A stretch of 64,000 nucleotides of DNA, taken from positions 164,355-228,354 of the forward strand of contig NJBN01000007.1 in NCBI GenBank assembly GCA_005223185.1, in the 5' to 3' direction. The DNA comes from a candidate division LCP-89 bacterium B3_LCP. Its GTDB lineage: Bacteria; Electryoneota; B3-LCP. Both the position numbers and the translations under genes were made by a program. This document shows positions 34,046 through 44,139 of the stretch, in pieces. The notes beneath the pieces were generated by a model, which made no database searches, was not told the origin of the DNA, and worked only from the letters and a program-made list of their open reading frames with translations. Each line of letters starts with the position of its first letter. Position 1 is the first letter of the stretch.

Positions 34046-34719
34046 TACTGACCAGCCCCCTCTTTAGCCTGAACAGCCGCTTCTGTTTCATCTTGTTCCT
34101 GAACCACATCCGGCACTAAAGTAAAGGAAACAAGCATGCTTTCCCCGGCTTTAAGGTCAATCCGTTGGATGATATCACCTTCTATCTTAAACCCCGCTTT
34201 TTCAACTGTGATTAGATGCTTCCCTGCAGCAACTTCTTCCAGGACAAAATCAGCATAGTAACCGGTATTGACAGCATCGATAATGATGGTAGCTTCCGGA
34301 ATGTTGCACTCCACTCTGATGCTGCCCTTGCCTTCATGCAAAACAGCATATAAGCCGATAGCTATTCCTAAGAATAATATTATTGCAACTAAAACCCAGG
34401 CTTTCTGCATTTTCATGGCGTTGGAAGGATCTTCTATGTCTGCGTCATACAGTTGACCATTTTCTGATACTTCCTCCTTGGTGATCCACTCCGTTTCACC
34501 ATCTTCGTTAATTATCTCCTTGTAGCCGGGACGATTTTCATAGTAACGGCGCAGCTCTTCACGGTAGATATCCCTCTTCCTATCAGCTATGGCGCCGGCT
34601 GCCTTCTGCGATTCCTTCTTCAGCTTAGCCTTCTGTTTTTCCCGGTCGCGTTGTTCTATTTCAGCGCGAATAGCCTTGCGCAGTTCTTCGTCGTCGAATT
34701 GTTTCGGTTGTTCGTTCAT
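34045..34719 (-). CDS. PEGA-domain membrane protein
   Basis: 224 residues: a long charged N-terminal helix (1-95, likely coiled coil: AEIEQRDREKQKAKLKKE), one membrane segment (about 107-127), then a PEGA domain (about 130-200: SIRVECNIPEATIIIDAVNTGYYA with AAGKHLITVEKAGFK), the surface-carbohydrate-associated repeat. The domain faces the periplasm. Role unknown; between ftsH and folE. Confidence 0.78.
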   Translation of the reverse strand: MNEQPKQFDDEELRKAIRAEIEQRDREKQKAKLKKESQKAAGAIADRKRDIYREELRRYYENRPGYKEIINEDGETEWITKEEVSENGQLYDADIEDPSNAMKMQKAWVLVAIILFLGIAIGLYAVLHEGKGSIRVECNIPEATIIIDAVNTGYYADFVLEEVAAGKHLITVEKAGFKIEGDIIQRIDLKAGESMLVSFTLVPDVVQEQDETEAAVQAKEGAGQ

Positions 34720-34728
34720 ATTATAAAC

Positions 34729-36750
34729 TTAAGCTGTTGCAGGTGAAGGTTCCTCACCGCCTTCGGGAACTATATCCTCTTTTTTCTTCTTGCGCCTGGT
34801 ACGGGCGGCTTTCTGCTGCATTTCTTCGGATTCTTGTGTTTTTCCCGCGGGAGGATCTTCAAGAGGTTTTCCATCCAACAGCCGGTCTATTTCTTCACCA
34901 TCTAAGATTTCCCGTTCTAATAAAGCGCCTGCCAAGGCATGCAACTTGTCAACGTTTCCAGATAGCACTTTGTACGACTGTTCCTCAGCTTCGGTAACAA
35001 TTCTACGGACTTCTTCGTCAATATCCATAGCAGTTTTTTCGCTGTAATCGCGGTGTTTTGCTATCTCACGGCCTAAGAAGATTTCCTCCTCTTTTTTTCC
35101 AAAGCTAAGAGGTCCTAACTTTTGAGACATCCCCCATTCGCAAACCATCTTGCGCGCAACCTCGGTGGCGCGTTCAATGTCATTGCCAGCGCCTGTCGTC
35201 TGTTGTTTAAATATAATCAGTTCTGCAGCCCTGCCGCCCAAAAGGTGAGTTAGAACAGCTTCTAAGTATTCTTTTGAGTAATTATGTTTCTCATCTATGG
35301 GCAGATAGTGAGTCAATCCCAAAGCCCGCCCTCTGGGGATGATGGTTACCTTATGCACCGGATCAGCGCCCGGCACCAGTTTCGATACCAATACATGTCC
35401 GGCTTCGTGGTAAGCTGTGGTCTTCTTCTCCTCCTCGCTGATAAGAAGGCTCTTGCGCTCAACTCCCATCATCACTTTGTCCTTGGCTTCCTCGAAGTCA
35501 GTCATGACGACTCTGTCACCGTCACGCTTGGCAGCCAACAATGCCGCTTCGTTGGCTAAGTTAGCCAAATCGGCTCCAGCCAGCCCCGGCGTACCCTTGG
35601 CTAAAACTTTCAGGTTGACGTCTTCATCAAGTGGAATCTCTTTTGTATGAACTTTAAGGATTCCCTCGCGGCCGCGCACATCAGGGCGATCCACAACGAT
35701 CTGACGGTCGAATCTCCCCGGTCTCATTAAGGCTGGATCCAGAACGTCCGGTCTGTTGGTAGCGGCTATCAGAATTACGCCTTCATTGGATTCAAATCCA
35801 TCCATTTCAACCAGAAGTTGATTCAAGGTCTGTTCACGCTCGTCATGACCGCCGCCTAAACCTGCGCCGCGATGCCTGCCCACTGCATCGATTTCATCGA
35901 TGAAAATTATGCAGGGGGCGTTCTTCTTTCCCTGTTCAAACAGATCGCGTACACGGGAAGCGCCCACTCCCACAAACATTTCCACGAAATCCGCGCCGGA
36001 CATGGAGAAAAAGGGAACTTCAGCTTCACCGGCTATGGCGCGAGCCAGGAGAGTTTTACCGGTTCCAGGAGGTCCCAAAAGAAGAGCTCCCTTGGGAATC
36101 TTGCCTCCCAACCGTTGAAATTTCTTGGGGTCCTTTAAGAAGTCTATAATCTCGTTGAGTTCTTCTTTCGCTTCATCAGCGCCAGCCACGTCAGCAAAGG
36201 TAACTTTAGGTCGGTTCTCGGTCAACAGTTTCGCTCGACTTTTACCGAAAGAGAAGACCCCTTTGGGACCACCACCCTGGATACGCCGCATGAAGAAGAT
36301 CCAGATTCCGATCAAGATCAGCCAGGGAAAGATTGCGGTGAAAAACCAGCCTAAGACGTTAGTGGCTTTTTCTCGAAACTCGTAGTCAACGCCCTTTTCA
36401 TCCCATTCATCCAACATCCAGTTCTCGATAAACGGCAGGATAGTCTGGAAATGGATAGCCTCAGAATCCGGATTTAGAACGTCAGTTCGATAGATCCCAT
36501 GAAATTCATTATCTACGATATATCCGGATTCAACCCGCCCTGCATCAAGAATTTGGCGATATTCAGTATAGGGAATCTTGACTTCCTTGCGTTCACCGAA
36601 GTTGAACGCCTGTGCTATAACAATCGAAGCCAAAAAGATAAGTACCCAGAAAGCGACCGTTCTGGTAGCTTTCTTCCATTCGAACTTGTCATCGGGATTG
36701 GGTCTTTTACCCCGATTATTTCGTTTGTTTTTATCGTTATCGTTAGCCAT
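34729..36750 (-). CDS. ftsH: ATP-dependent zinc metalloprotease FtsH
   Basis: 673 residues. Two membrane segments (about 30-50 and 135-154) flank a periplasmic loop; AAA core with Walker A GPPGTGKT (226-233), Walker B IIFIDEID, sensor/SRH region [10 protein letters not shown], and the HEAGH zinc motif in [12 protein letters not shown] Lys/Arg-rich tail follows. Membrane protein quality control. Downstream of tilS, as in many bacteria. Confidence 0.98.
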   Translation of the reverse strand: MANDNDKNKRNNRGKRPNPDDKFEWKKATRTVAFWVLIFLASIVIAQAFNFGERKEVKIPYTEYRQILDAGRVESGYIVDNEFHGIYRTDVLNPDSEAIHFQTILPFIENWMLDEWDEKGVDYEFREKATNVLGWFFTAIFPWLILIGIWIFFMRRIQGGGPKGVFSFGKSRAKLLTENRPKVTFADVAGADEAKEELNEIIDFLKDPKKFQRLGGKIPKGALLLGPPGTGKTLLARAIAGEAEVPFFSMSGADFVEMFVGVGASRVRDLFEQGKKNAPCIIFIDEIDAVGRHRGAGLGGGHDEREQTLNQLLVEMDGFESNEGVILIAATNRPDVLDPALMRPGRFDRQIVVDRPDVRGREGILKVHTKEIPLDEDVNLKVLAKGTPGLAGADLANLANEAALLAAKRDGDRVVMTDFEEAKDKVMMGVERKSLLISEEEKKTTAYHEAGHVLVSKLVPGADPVHKVTIIPRGRALGLTHYLPIDEKHNYSKEYLEAVLTHLLGGRAAELIIFKQQTTGAGNDIERATEVARKMVCEWGMSQKLGPLSFGKKEEEIFLGREIAKHRDYSEKTAMDIDEEVRRIVTEAEEQSYKVLSGNVDKLHALAGALLEREILDGEEIDRLLDGKPLEDPPAGKTQESEEMQQKAARTRRKKKKEDIVPEGGEEPSPATA

Positions 36751-36786
36751 GATAATTCACAGTTTTACATCTTCCCGGACATATCA

Positions 36787-38178
36787 TCAGTCAGGGATAA
36801 TTTGTACACGCCAGGTATGCTCGCCCAAGGAATTAACTCGCACTGCTTCAGAAATGCGATGACCTATCACCCAGATGACGGTCTCGTCCTTCACAATTAC
36901 CGGTGTGGTCAACTTTTCAAATCGGGGAACTCTCCTATCAGCTAAAAAGCGAAATAGTCTCTTTGAACCACTTGCTCCCAAAGGGTGAAAACGATCTCCT
37001 TCACGGGCATAGCGAATTGCCAGATCTTTGCATTCAGTTCCTAAGTCAATATCAGCAACATATCCATCGCCGGAAGTAAGTTGCTCTGGGATCGGTTTTC
37101 CCCAGGTTATCCGGGCACCCATTTCCGGTATTTCGGATTCAACGCCCGGAACCAGTTCTCGCTGAAACGGTTCGCTCGATTCTGAAGATATAATCAGCGA
37201 TTGACGATCGCGCAGCAGGCGAACATCACCTGTAAGTTCGAGAAACTTTCCCGTTTTACTCTGATCGATAAAACGGGCGATTGCGTCAAGATCGTCAGAC
37301 GTCACGTTGAAGTCTTTACCGAGCAGTTCAGAGACCGCTTTGATAACCACATACTTCCTTATCGTTGTAAAGTAAGTTAAAATGGTGGTAATATCAAGGA
37401 TAATTTTGTTTTTTTGGAAAATTACCAGTGATTCATCCCAGCACTGCAAAGTTAGCTTATCGATGATTTCATAGGCTTCAGTGGCTCGTTCTCCTAAACG
37501 AATCAAGGCTTGTTCGATTGCAGGATTCAGATCGTCCTTGATAGATGGTAACAGCTTGTGTCTTAAATAGTTACGCGGGCGGTTTAGTTTTACGTTCGTA
37601 GGGTCTTGGCTATATGGTATTTGTTTGCTATGAACATAATTAGTTAAATCTTCCTTTTTTAGAATCAGAAAAGGGCGGATCACCTTACCACGCCGGGCAG
37701 GAATGCCGGAAAGACCCTTAATGCCGGTTCCACTGATGATACGCATTAAGACCGTTTCAGCCTGATCGTCCGCATGATGACCGGTTAGAATAAAATCACA
37801 ATTTTGCTCTTCCGCTGTACTTTCCAGGAACTTGTAACGCGCTTTGCGCATTCTCTCTTCAGGGGATAGTTCTCTTTCACTATTATCCGACAGGCTTTCG
37901 ATACTGAGATGGATACCCCGCTGAGCGCAGTATTCTTCAACCAAGTTGGCTCGGTGACGAGCTTCCCGCAAATCAGGATGATGAATCAGGTGCGCGGCTT
38001 TCAGTTTGATTCTTCCTTGACCGGATAATTCATTGGCGGAATCCAGCAATGCCATAGAATCACTTCCGCCTGAAACCGCCACAAGTACGACAGGATTCCC
38101 GGCAGAAACGCCGGTGAGTTCTACCAGGCGATCAAATAATATTTTGGGCAGGTTAATATTTTCAGTATTAATGGACAT
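36787..38178 (-). CDS. tilS: tRNA(Ile)-lysidine synthase
   Basis: Modifies C34 of tRNA-Ile(CAU) to lysidine. 463 residues: PP-loop VLVAVSGGSDSMALLD (30-45), GHHADDQAETVLMRI, GIKGLSG, and a C-terminal TilS_C-like domain with ATRYAREGDRF-type LAIRYAREGDRFHPLG and RLFRFLADRRVPR. The tilS-ftsH order is common. Confidence 0.95.
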   Translation of the reverse strand: MSINTENINLPKILFDRLVELTGVSAGNPVVLVAVSGGSDSMALLDSANELSGQGRIKLKAAHLIHHPDLREARHRANLVEEYCAQRGIHLSIESLSDNSERELSPEERMRKARYKFLESTAEEQNCDFILTGHHADDQAETVLMRIISGTGIKGLSGIPARRGKVIRPFLILKKEDLTNYVHSKQIPYSQDPTNVKLNRPRNYLRHKLLPSIKDDLNPAIEQALIRLGERATEAYEIIDKLTLQCWDESLVIFQKNKIILDITTILTYFTTIRKYVVIKAVSELLGKDFNVTSDDLDAIARFIDQSKTGKFLELTGDVRLLRDRQSLIISSESSEPFQRELVPGVESEIPEMGARITWGKPIPEQLTSGDGYVADIDLGTECKDLAIRYAREGDRFHPLGASGSKRLFRFLADRRVPRFEKLTTPVIVKDETVIWVIGHRISEAVRVNSLGEHTWRVQIIPD

Positions 38179-38224
38179 CTTAATTAACTCAGTAAAGCAA
38201 AAAGCGTACCTTTGCTTTTAAAAA

Positions 38225-38241
38225 CTGCCCGAACAGGGCAG
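38225..38241 (+). repeat. Hairpin before the M36-like protease gene
   Basis: CTGCCC, loop gaaca, GGGCAG. It lies 12 bases before the ATG in the divergent tilS/protease spacer (74 bp) and could influence the leader. No clear sigma70 boxes are seen in the spacer. Confidence 0.5.
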
Positions 38242-38252
38242 AGTTCCCCACT

Positions 38253-41207
38253 ATGATGCGAATAAAGCGAAAATCCCACAGTAATATGCATCGCTACATC
38301 GTGCCTGCGTTAGCGATATTTCTGGCATTTCCTGCCATTATGGCAGTATCGGGGGAAAATGCGGGCACGATAAAGTTGAAGCAGGGAATGCTGCTTCGTT
38401 CGTGGGCTGAAATGAACCTTCCGGCAGGCACTTCGGAAGTTGACGGAGTAGAACGATTTATCAGCGACAATCGGGCACTATTAGGCATTCGCCAAAATTC
38501 AGATGTAATTTTAGATGCTGATAGAATCGTCGCCACTTTAGTAGGCAGACGATACGTCTTCAACCAGTTCGCTTTTGGTCTTCCCGTCTTCGATGCACAA
38601 CTTGTTATGGTGATAAATGACGGGCAGATAATTTCTCTCTTCAACGCTCTATCCAGCACGAATTTTAAGCAGCAATCACCTTTTATTACCAGAAATAAGG
38701 CTCTACAATCAGCATTGACCTTCCTGGAAATAGACCAATACCGGAAGCCCCCAACGGTAGCGTTAGGCTATAATTCTACAGGAGTGCTGGTGTACAGAAT
38801 TCGCATTCCCGGTAAAGACCCTCCTGCAGACTGGGAACTGTACGTAAACTCAACGAACGGCACAGTTATTTCTCACCGTGACCGGCGTCTGTTTATTGAC
38901 GGCAGCGGTCAGGTCTTCGATCCTGATCCCAAAACCGCAACGGGAGATACAACACTGACCGATCAAAACGACTCCAACGCAGCGATACCGCCCGAAGCTT
39001 ACAGCATCGTTGCCCTGTTCGATCTGGATGATCCAGTAGAAGATCTTTATTACTTGGACGGCCCCTACGTGAGCACCGATTTCACCGAAAACAGGGTATC
39101 ATCGACCACCCCTGAGTTCATCTTCCTGCGCGAAAATGACGCTTTCGAAGAGGTCATGGTTTATTACCATATTGACAGAATGCAGCGCTATTTCCAGGAC
39201 GATCTACAGACTTTTAATGCCAACAATCGCCAACAGCATTGCAACGTGAACGGTACGCCTTTCGATCAATCCTGGTACAGCTTCTTCGACAGCTCTTTGA
39301 CCTACGGGTACGGCGGCGTCGATGACGCTGAAGACGCCGACGTCATTCTGCATGAATACGGGCATGCAGTGCAGGATAATATCAATCCGGGATGGACGGG
39401 TGGTAATACCGATCCCATGGGCGAAGGCTTCGGAGATTATTTAGCCGGATCCTACAGTCTCACCATCGATTCCGGTTTCCAACCGGACTGGGTGTTCAAC
39501 TGGGATGGACACAATGAATTCTGGCCCGGACGGATACTGAATGCCCCCTATCACTACCCGGAAGATACCACCTTAAGTTTATATCAAGCCGGAGAACTCT
39601 GGTCCGCAGGTTTGATTGACGTTTGGTGGGATATTCCGGACGTCATCGCCTGGGACAGAATCGTTTTGCAGCATCACTTCTTAATCGGAAACGGCGCTCT
39701 GATGGAAGATGCAGCGCAGGCGATTTTAGTCACAGAACTGGCACTGTACGGTGGTCAATATCGTTCCATCATCGTGGACAACTTTTCCGAGAGAGGATTT
39801 ATCGATCCATCTGCATATTCCCCCTTAATCGTACATGATCCTTTGGGTGACACTGAAGACACTCTGAAGACGGATTTTGAGATTGTCACATTTATCACTT
39901 CATCGCAGCCCTTAGACACCACTTCACTACAGTTGTTCTGGCGAACGGGGGAAGATCCTTTCACACAAGAACTACTTTGGGCTACTGGCAACCCGGATGA
40001 ATTCGGTTCCATTATATCGGGTCCGTTTAATGGTGATACTGTATCTTATTATTTCACTGCTGCCGATATGGTAGGGATGGGGACATTCCTACCCGCGGGA
40101 GCGCCCACAGAGGTCTTCGTATTTTATGTGGGGACTGACCTGGTGCCCCCGGAAATCACCTGGGTGGATTCGCTGGGCGAAACCGTCCTTCGCTCAGCAT
40201 CATTCGAGGTGAGTGCGGCGGCTAATGACAACATCGGCGTTGATTATGCTGAACTGATATGGAGGGTAAATTCAGGGTACTGGTTTTTTGAACTTATGGC
40301 TCATGTTTCAGCCGATACTTTTAAAGGGGAATTTTCTTATCAGAATCTGTCCGTGGGCGATGCGATTGAATACTTCGTCAGAGTAACTGATTCATCAAGC
40401 CAATCCAATACAGCGGACAGCCCGGTGCAGGGTTTTTCGGTGGAAGTCAGCGCTGAATTGGATGATTTCGAAGGACCCATCGGGCCATGGGTATTTACCG
40501 GTGAATGGGGTATCACTGAGGAATTCTCTCACAGCGGATCATCCAGCATGGAAGACAGCCCATGGACGCAGTACGCCCCCAGTTCGGATTCTTGGGCTCA
40601 ATGGGGGCAGACCTGGAATCTTTCCGGTTTTATTCAGGCGCACCTGACCTTCTGGGAGAAACATCTGTTAGCGCCCAATTCCGATTGGGGATTCTTGGAA
40701 ATATCAGCAGACGGCGGACCCTGGGAATCTCTGTTTGCCATTACCGGCACCGATCCGGAATGGTACATGCGGGAGATTTCCTTAAACGATTACTGCGGTG
40801 GCGTTTGTTCCGATCTGCAGTTTCGCTTCCGGCTGGTAACAGATTCCACCGGATCTTCTTTTGGCTGGTACATCGATGATCTATCCATCTGGGTGGAAAA
40901 TGTCGTTCCCATCGAAGGCGATGAACGTAGCGATCAAATTCCCCATAAATACGCCTTAGGACCCATCTTCCCCAATCCGTTCAATCCTGTCGTTCATATA
41001 GGGTTCGACTTGCCGGAAGACGCCCAGGTCAAATTAAGAATATATAATATCAGCGGGCAACTAATAGAGAACTTAGCGGAAGATCTATTTCCTGCGGGAT
41101 CCCACCAGATTTCTTTCAATGGCGCTTATCTGCCTTCTGGAATCTATCTCTGTGAATTTTCAGCGGGTAGTTTTACTTCATATAAAAAGATAATCCTGAT
41201 CAAATGA
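38253..41207 (+). CDS. Secreted M36/M4-like metalloprotease with T9SS sorting domain
   Basis: 984 residues: signal peptide (an ATG at residue 12 gives a cleaner one), FTP/PepSY-type propeptide (about 45-210), then a fungalysin/thermolysin-type catalytic domain. The zinc motif HEYGH is at 367-371, and the third ligand Glu391 follows in GEGFGDYLAGS at the thermolysin spacing of 24 residues. A beta-sandwich with Ig-like strands follows, then a MAM-like domain (about 730-890, LDDFEGPIGPWVFTGEWG) shared with the M14 protein at 56539. It ends in a sorting domain with PNPFNPVVHIGF and KKIILIK. Probably digests extracellular protein. Confidence 0.88.
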   Translation: MMRIKRKSHSNMHRYIVPALAIFLAFPAIMAVSGENAGTIKLKQGMLLRSWAEMNLPAGTSEVDGVERFISDNRALLGIRQNSDVILDADRIVATLVGRRYVFNQFAFGLPVFDAQLVMVINDGQIISLFNALSSTNFKQQSPFITRNKALQSALTFLEIDQYRKPPTVALGYNSTGVLVYRIRIPGKDPPADWELYVNSTNGTVISHRDRRLFIDGSGQVFDPDPKTATGDTTLTDQNDSNAAIPPEAYSIVALFDLDDPVEDLYYLDGPYVSTDFTENRVSSTTPEFIFLRENDAFEEVMVYYHIDRMQRYFQDDLQTFNANNRQQHCNVNGTPFDQSWYSFFDSSLTYGYGGVDDAEDADVILHEYGHAVQDNINPGWTGGNTDPMGEGFGDYLAGSYSLTIDSGFQPDWVFNWDGHNEFWPGRILNAPYHYPEDTTLSLYQAGELWSAGLIDVWWDIPDVIAWDRIVLQHHFLIGNGALMEDAAQAILVTELALYGGQYRSIIVDNFSERGFIDPSAYSPLIVHDPLGDTEDTLKTDFEIVTFITSSQPLDTTSLQLFWRTGEDPFTQELLWATGNPDEFGSIISGPFNGDTVSYYFTAADMVGMGTFLPAGAPTEVFVFYVGTDLVPPEITWVDSLGETVLRSASFEVSAAANDNIGVDYAELIWRVNSGYWFFELMAHVSADTFKGEFSYQNLSVGDAIEYFVRVTDSSSQSNTADSPVQGFSVEVSAELDDFEGPIGPWVFTGEWGITEEFSHSGSSSMEDSPWTQYAPSSDSWAQWGQTWNLSGFIQAHLTFWEKHLLAPNSDWGFLEISADGGPWESLFAITGTDPEWYMREISLNDYCGGVCSDLQFRFRLVTDSTGSSFGWYIDDLSIWVENVVPIEGDERSDQIPHKYALGPIFPNPFNPVVHIGFDLPEDAQVKLRIYNISGQLIENLAEDLFPAGSHQISFNGAYLPSGIYLCEFSAGSFTSYKKIILIK

Positions 41208-41396
41208 TCAGGGGTAAGTGCATAAGAAGCGCCCTCTCAGTTAGAAGGCGGTCGGGTGGCATACTTCTGGCTCCAATTCATTGGAGACGAAGCATGTACT
41301 TTCTAACATATGTATTTTGCATGCTTCGTTCCCGCTGAAACGGAACCAAAAGCATTCCATCCATCGATAAGTTCTATAGTGTTATAAAAACTTAGT
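41208..41396. repeat. Spacer with nested palindrome, family F copy 1
   Basis: The element runs 41255-41297: ggtggcatacttctgg, an inner ctccaattcattggag palindrome, then gacgaagcatg. A further cgaagcatg/catgcttcg pair spans 41288-41328, followed by a cccgctgaaacggg-like hairpin. The same outer arms with a different inner palindrome occur at 50258. No gene seen. Confidence 0.65.
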
Positions 41397-41597
41397 TTAC
41401 TGTTCGTTTAACATTCTCATCAGTTTGCGCATCTTACGGCGAGCCTGATTGCTCTTGCGCTTCTTGGCTTCTGACGGCTTTTCATAGCGTTGATGCTTGC
41501 GGATTTCTGCCATTAATCCGGACTTTTCACAAGATTTGGTAAAGCGCCGGAAAGCTCTTTCAAATGGTTCGCCTTCGCGTACTTTGACGTAAGTCAT
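41397..41597 (-). CDS. rpsU: Ribosomal protein bS21
   Basis: 66 residues: YVKVREGEPFERAFRRFTKSCEKSGLMAEIRKHQRYEKPSE is the S21 core (binds the 30S platform near the anti-Shine-Dalgarno), with a basic tail AKKRKSNQARRKMRK. A strong AAAGGAGGG ribosome site lies upstream. It has its own promoter (41643). It sits alone here, away from dnaG/rpoD. Confidence 0.95.
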   Translation of the reverse strand: MTYVKVREGEPFERAFRRFTKSCEKSGLMAEIRKHQRYEKPSEAKKRKSNQARRKMRKLMRMLNEQ

Positions 41598-41642
41598 GGA
41601 CTATCAGTCCCTCCTTTCGGTTAAGTAATTATAAAGCTTTAA

Positions 41643-41671
41643 AAGATAGCTCTATATTACAGCCAAGTCAA
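41643..41671 (-). promoter_or_regulatory. Sigma70-type promoter of rpsU
   Basis: Minus strand TTGACT (41671-41666), 17 bp, TATCTT (41648-41643), 46 bases before the ATG. Confidence 0.65.
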
Positions 41672-41775
41672 GTATATTTCCTGCTTTTTTTGTTTGGGAT
41701 ATGACAGAAGCCCCCGTTATTGCCAGCCCTAAATGGGGGGATTTTTTATGTGTGAAAAACCGATTATTTTACATT

Positions 41776-42111
41776 TCAGGCTGGCGACATATTTGACAAA
41801 GGCGATTTGATTCTTCAGCACAAAAACGACAGAATTTTAAACTCCCACGCACGAAATCTGGAATTGCGCCAAATCTGTCGTTTTTGGGGGTTATGTGATT
41901 GGTTTTCAGGTGGTTTAGGTTGTCAGTCATATTTGTCGCCGATGACAGATGTGTCGTTGTCAAGAAATTGTTAATGGGGTGCTTTAGGATGAAGGATAAA
42001 CCGAGGAAAAGTTGTATATAGCAGTGGTATTTTCAGGGTTTGTAAGGATTATATATATAATATACAACAATAGTTCAGGGAATGCAAGGCTTAAAGAGGT
42101 GAATTTAAGGT
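41776..42111. repeat. Duplicated non-coding module J, copy 1
   Basis: About 330 bases without a supported gene. It contains repeated gacatatttg/catatttgtcg-type words, then the AT-rich palindrome ttatatatataatatacaac (about 42047), then a conserved gcaag..gaggtgaattt tail. The same sequence of words occurs at 61117-61362. The 64-codon frame across it (41769-41963, minus) contains CxxC pairs but looks accidental. Confidence 0.55.
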
Positions 42112-42149
42112 GTCGGGGTCAGGGGCCGCTAAGGGTAAGCTATCCCTAC

Positions 42150-42340
42150 TACGAAAAAATCCCCCTTAATCCCCCTTTTTTAAAGGGGGAAACTGCAACG
42201 CTCCCTGCATACCCACTGATTCCCCCCCCTTTCCCAAAGGGGGGAGTTCCGACGTGTCGGGACGGGGGGATTTGTCATTCTGGCTTATCCAGAATCTGAC
42301 ATGAACACGCCGTCTGATTCCAGACAAGCTGGAATGACGG
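42150..42340. repeat. Cluster of palindromic repeats (CCCCTT-type and GTCATTCTGG-type)
   Basis: Contains aatcccccttaatccccc with tttttaaaggggga, ccccccctttcccaaagggggg, and 42273-42340 gtcattctgg..ccagaatctgacat..ccagacaagctggaatgac. The last part is almost identical to 56191-56267. Lies between rpsU and the end of the 42353 gene. Confidence 0.7.
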
Positions 42341-42352
42341 CTTTTCTTATTT

Positions 42353-44026
42353 CTACCTCACCACCACCATCTTGGCGACATGGCTGCCGGTGGGGGTGTG
42401 TAACCGCAAGAAGTAGATGCCAGAGGAGAGGGAGGATTGGTCTATGTGAATGGTGTAGCTGCCGGGCTGCTGGTAGGAGTTTTTTATAGTTTTTGCATGT
42501 TGGCCAAGAAGATTATAAAGCTCTATCTTAACAACACTTGCCCGATGAATTTCATATTGTATATTCCCATTCAATGATCCAGAAATTTGGGAAGTAGGCT
42601 CATCAGGTCGTCTACTTGGATCAGCACCGCCAAGCGTGCCATCAGCATTGCAGCGTTTGGCCATAATGTCAAAGTGGTTGTCGCCAGCTTCTTCACACCA
42701 GACTCCCACTGCTCCACCATCTTCAGAGGGGGCAATACCGAAGTGATGAACTTCCAACATGTCAGGACTGTTATCTAACATCGTGATGAGTACACCATTA
42801 TCACTATAGCTTTTCCTACCTGATAAATCCAGAGCCTGAATATACAAGTATTTGGGGTGTAAGAGCGGATTCTCTGTGTACTGAAAAACGTTGAAAGAGT
42901 AGAAATAAGGATATCTAAAGTGCCATGCTCGGCTATTTCCGTTAATCAAATGACTAAAATAACCAAATTCTGCGCCCACTTGTCCGCTACCCCAGGTCGG
43001 CCAATAAGTGTGGCCTTGAATATCCATCCGTTGCCCGTAGATCCCCCATCCTTCGGATTCATTACCGTATAGAAAACCCAAATAGAAAAATCCAGGTTCA
43101 CCTGGAAAGATATCCGTCCAAACATACCAGCTCACATGATCCCGATTCCATAAGACCTGCCCATCTGGACTTACACGCTTAGCGTTGTTATAATAAGGAT
43201 TTTCGGGATTGGCATGTAATATAAAACCTCCTTCGCCATCAGGTATAATCTGATGAAAGAGGGTACTTTGACAGAGAAAAACACCATCGCGGGGGGACCA
43301 CATCGGATTTCCTTCTGAATCGAATCTCTGCATATGGAGGGAACCCCAGATATTATAAGGCGGACGCCAATCATCCCAGACTACGTAGAAACCACCGCTG
43401 CCGTCCTGAGTTACTTTAGGAAATCGTTCAAGCTGTGGACCAGCTAAAACAACGCGTCCACTATCCCCATATAGAGGATTGCCCATCTCATCAATGTGTT
43501 GGGCTACAATATTATCATCATCGTTATCTATCGCTAAGAAAAATCCGCCGTTTCCATCACTGCTTATGTCAATATAGCCACCTAGAAATGTCTTTAAGAC
43601 TAACGAAGCTGAATCCCCCCACAATCGATTTCCCTGTGAATCCAATTTTTGGGCATAATAATCGAATTGATTCATGCCTGGGTTTATACGCCAACAGATA
43701 ATAGCACCGTCTTCTCCATCAGGGATGGTTATTAATTGATTGGTATTGAAGTAAGGCATAAGGGGGTAGACTGACTCTGGTTCAGCATACTTAAGTTGAC
43801 CATATTTATCTACTATCTGATACCTACCAGCTAACCAACCGCCGTTATAGACTATTAGAGTACTGTTATCAGGATAAGGCAATGCAAAAGGATATCTTTC
43901 ATGAAGAGAATCAGTGGTTGCTACAGGAAGGTTTTCCCTTATAGTGGCTGGCCAGTAAGCCTGGCTATTATACATAAAAGCCAGGGATATTAGAAGGGTA
44001 AGTAGAATGAAGATCTTGAAGCGCAT
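42353..44026 (-). CDS. Secreted beta-propeller-like protein with T9SS sorting domain (paralogue 1)
   Basis: The start was chosen at the ATG at 44026 (MRFKIFILLTLLISLAFMYNSQA), since the promoter boxes lie at 44049-44077 and the paralogue at 48130 begins identically. The earlier in-frame ATG would run over the promoter. About 557 residues: signal peptide, repeated IPDGEGGxxIxW / LDSQGNRLWG blades, and a sorting domain ending SSGIYFLRLHTPTGSHVAKMVVVR (written here in part). The extreme C-terminus is far more similar to the 48130 protein than the body. Function unknown; surface exposed. Confidence 0.8.
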   Translation of the reverse strand: MRFKIFILLTLLISLAFMYNSQAYWPATIRENLPVATTDSLHERYPFALPYPDNSTLIVYNGGWLAGRYQIVDKYGQLKYAEPESVYPLMPYFNTNQLITIPDGEDGAIICWRINPGMNQFDYYAQKLDSQGNRLWGDSASLVLKTFLGGYIDISSDGNGGFFLAIDNDDDNIVAQHIDEMGNPLYGDSGRVVLAGPQLERFPKVTQDGSGGFYVVWDDWRPPYNIWGSLHMQRFDSEGNPMWSPRDGVFLCQSTLFHQIIPDGEGGFILHANPENPYYNNAKRVSPDGQVLWNRDHVSWYVWTDIFPGEPGFFYLGFLYGNESEGWGIYGQRMDIQGHTYWPTWGSGQVGAEFGYFSHLINGNSRAWHFRYPYFYSFNVFQYTENPLLHPKYLYIQALDLSGRKSYSDNGVLITMLDNSPDMLEVHHFGIAPSEDGGAVGVWCEEAGDNHFDIMAKRCNADGTLGGADPSRRPDEPTSQISGSLNGNIQYEIHRASVVKIELYNLLGQHAKTIKNSYQQPGSYTIHIDQSSLSSGIYFLRLHTPTGSHVAKMVVVR

Positions 44027-44048
44027 AGCATTTTCCAGAACACATAAC

Positions 44049-44077
44049 AATATACGAAATAAATAGCCAAAAGTCAA
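44049..44077 (-). promoter_or_regulatory. Sigma70-type promoter of the 42353 gene
   Basis: Minus strand TTGACT (44077-44072), 17 bp, TATATT (44054-44049). Spacer and flanks are almost identical to the promoter of the paralogue at 49817, so gene and promoter duplicated together. Confidence 0.8.
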
Positions 44078-44139
44078 GCGGGGAAATATTTTTGGAGGTG
44101 GTTTTCTTCTGAACCGTTGATTCCAAAGATTAAGATACC

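Noticed and set aside
41769-41963. Minus-strand frame of 64 codons with CRFC and CQIC pairs (zinc-finger-like)
   Set aside because: It lies in the duplicated non-coding module; the second copy at 61117 does not preserve the frame or the cysteines, and no ribosome site is seen.
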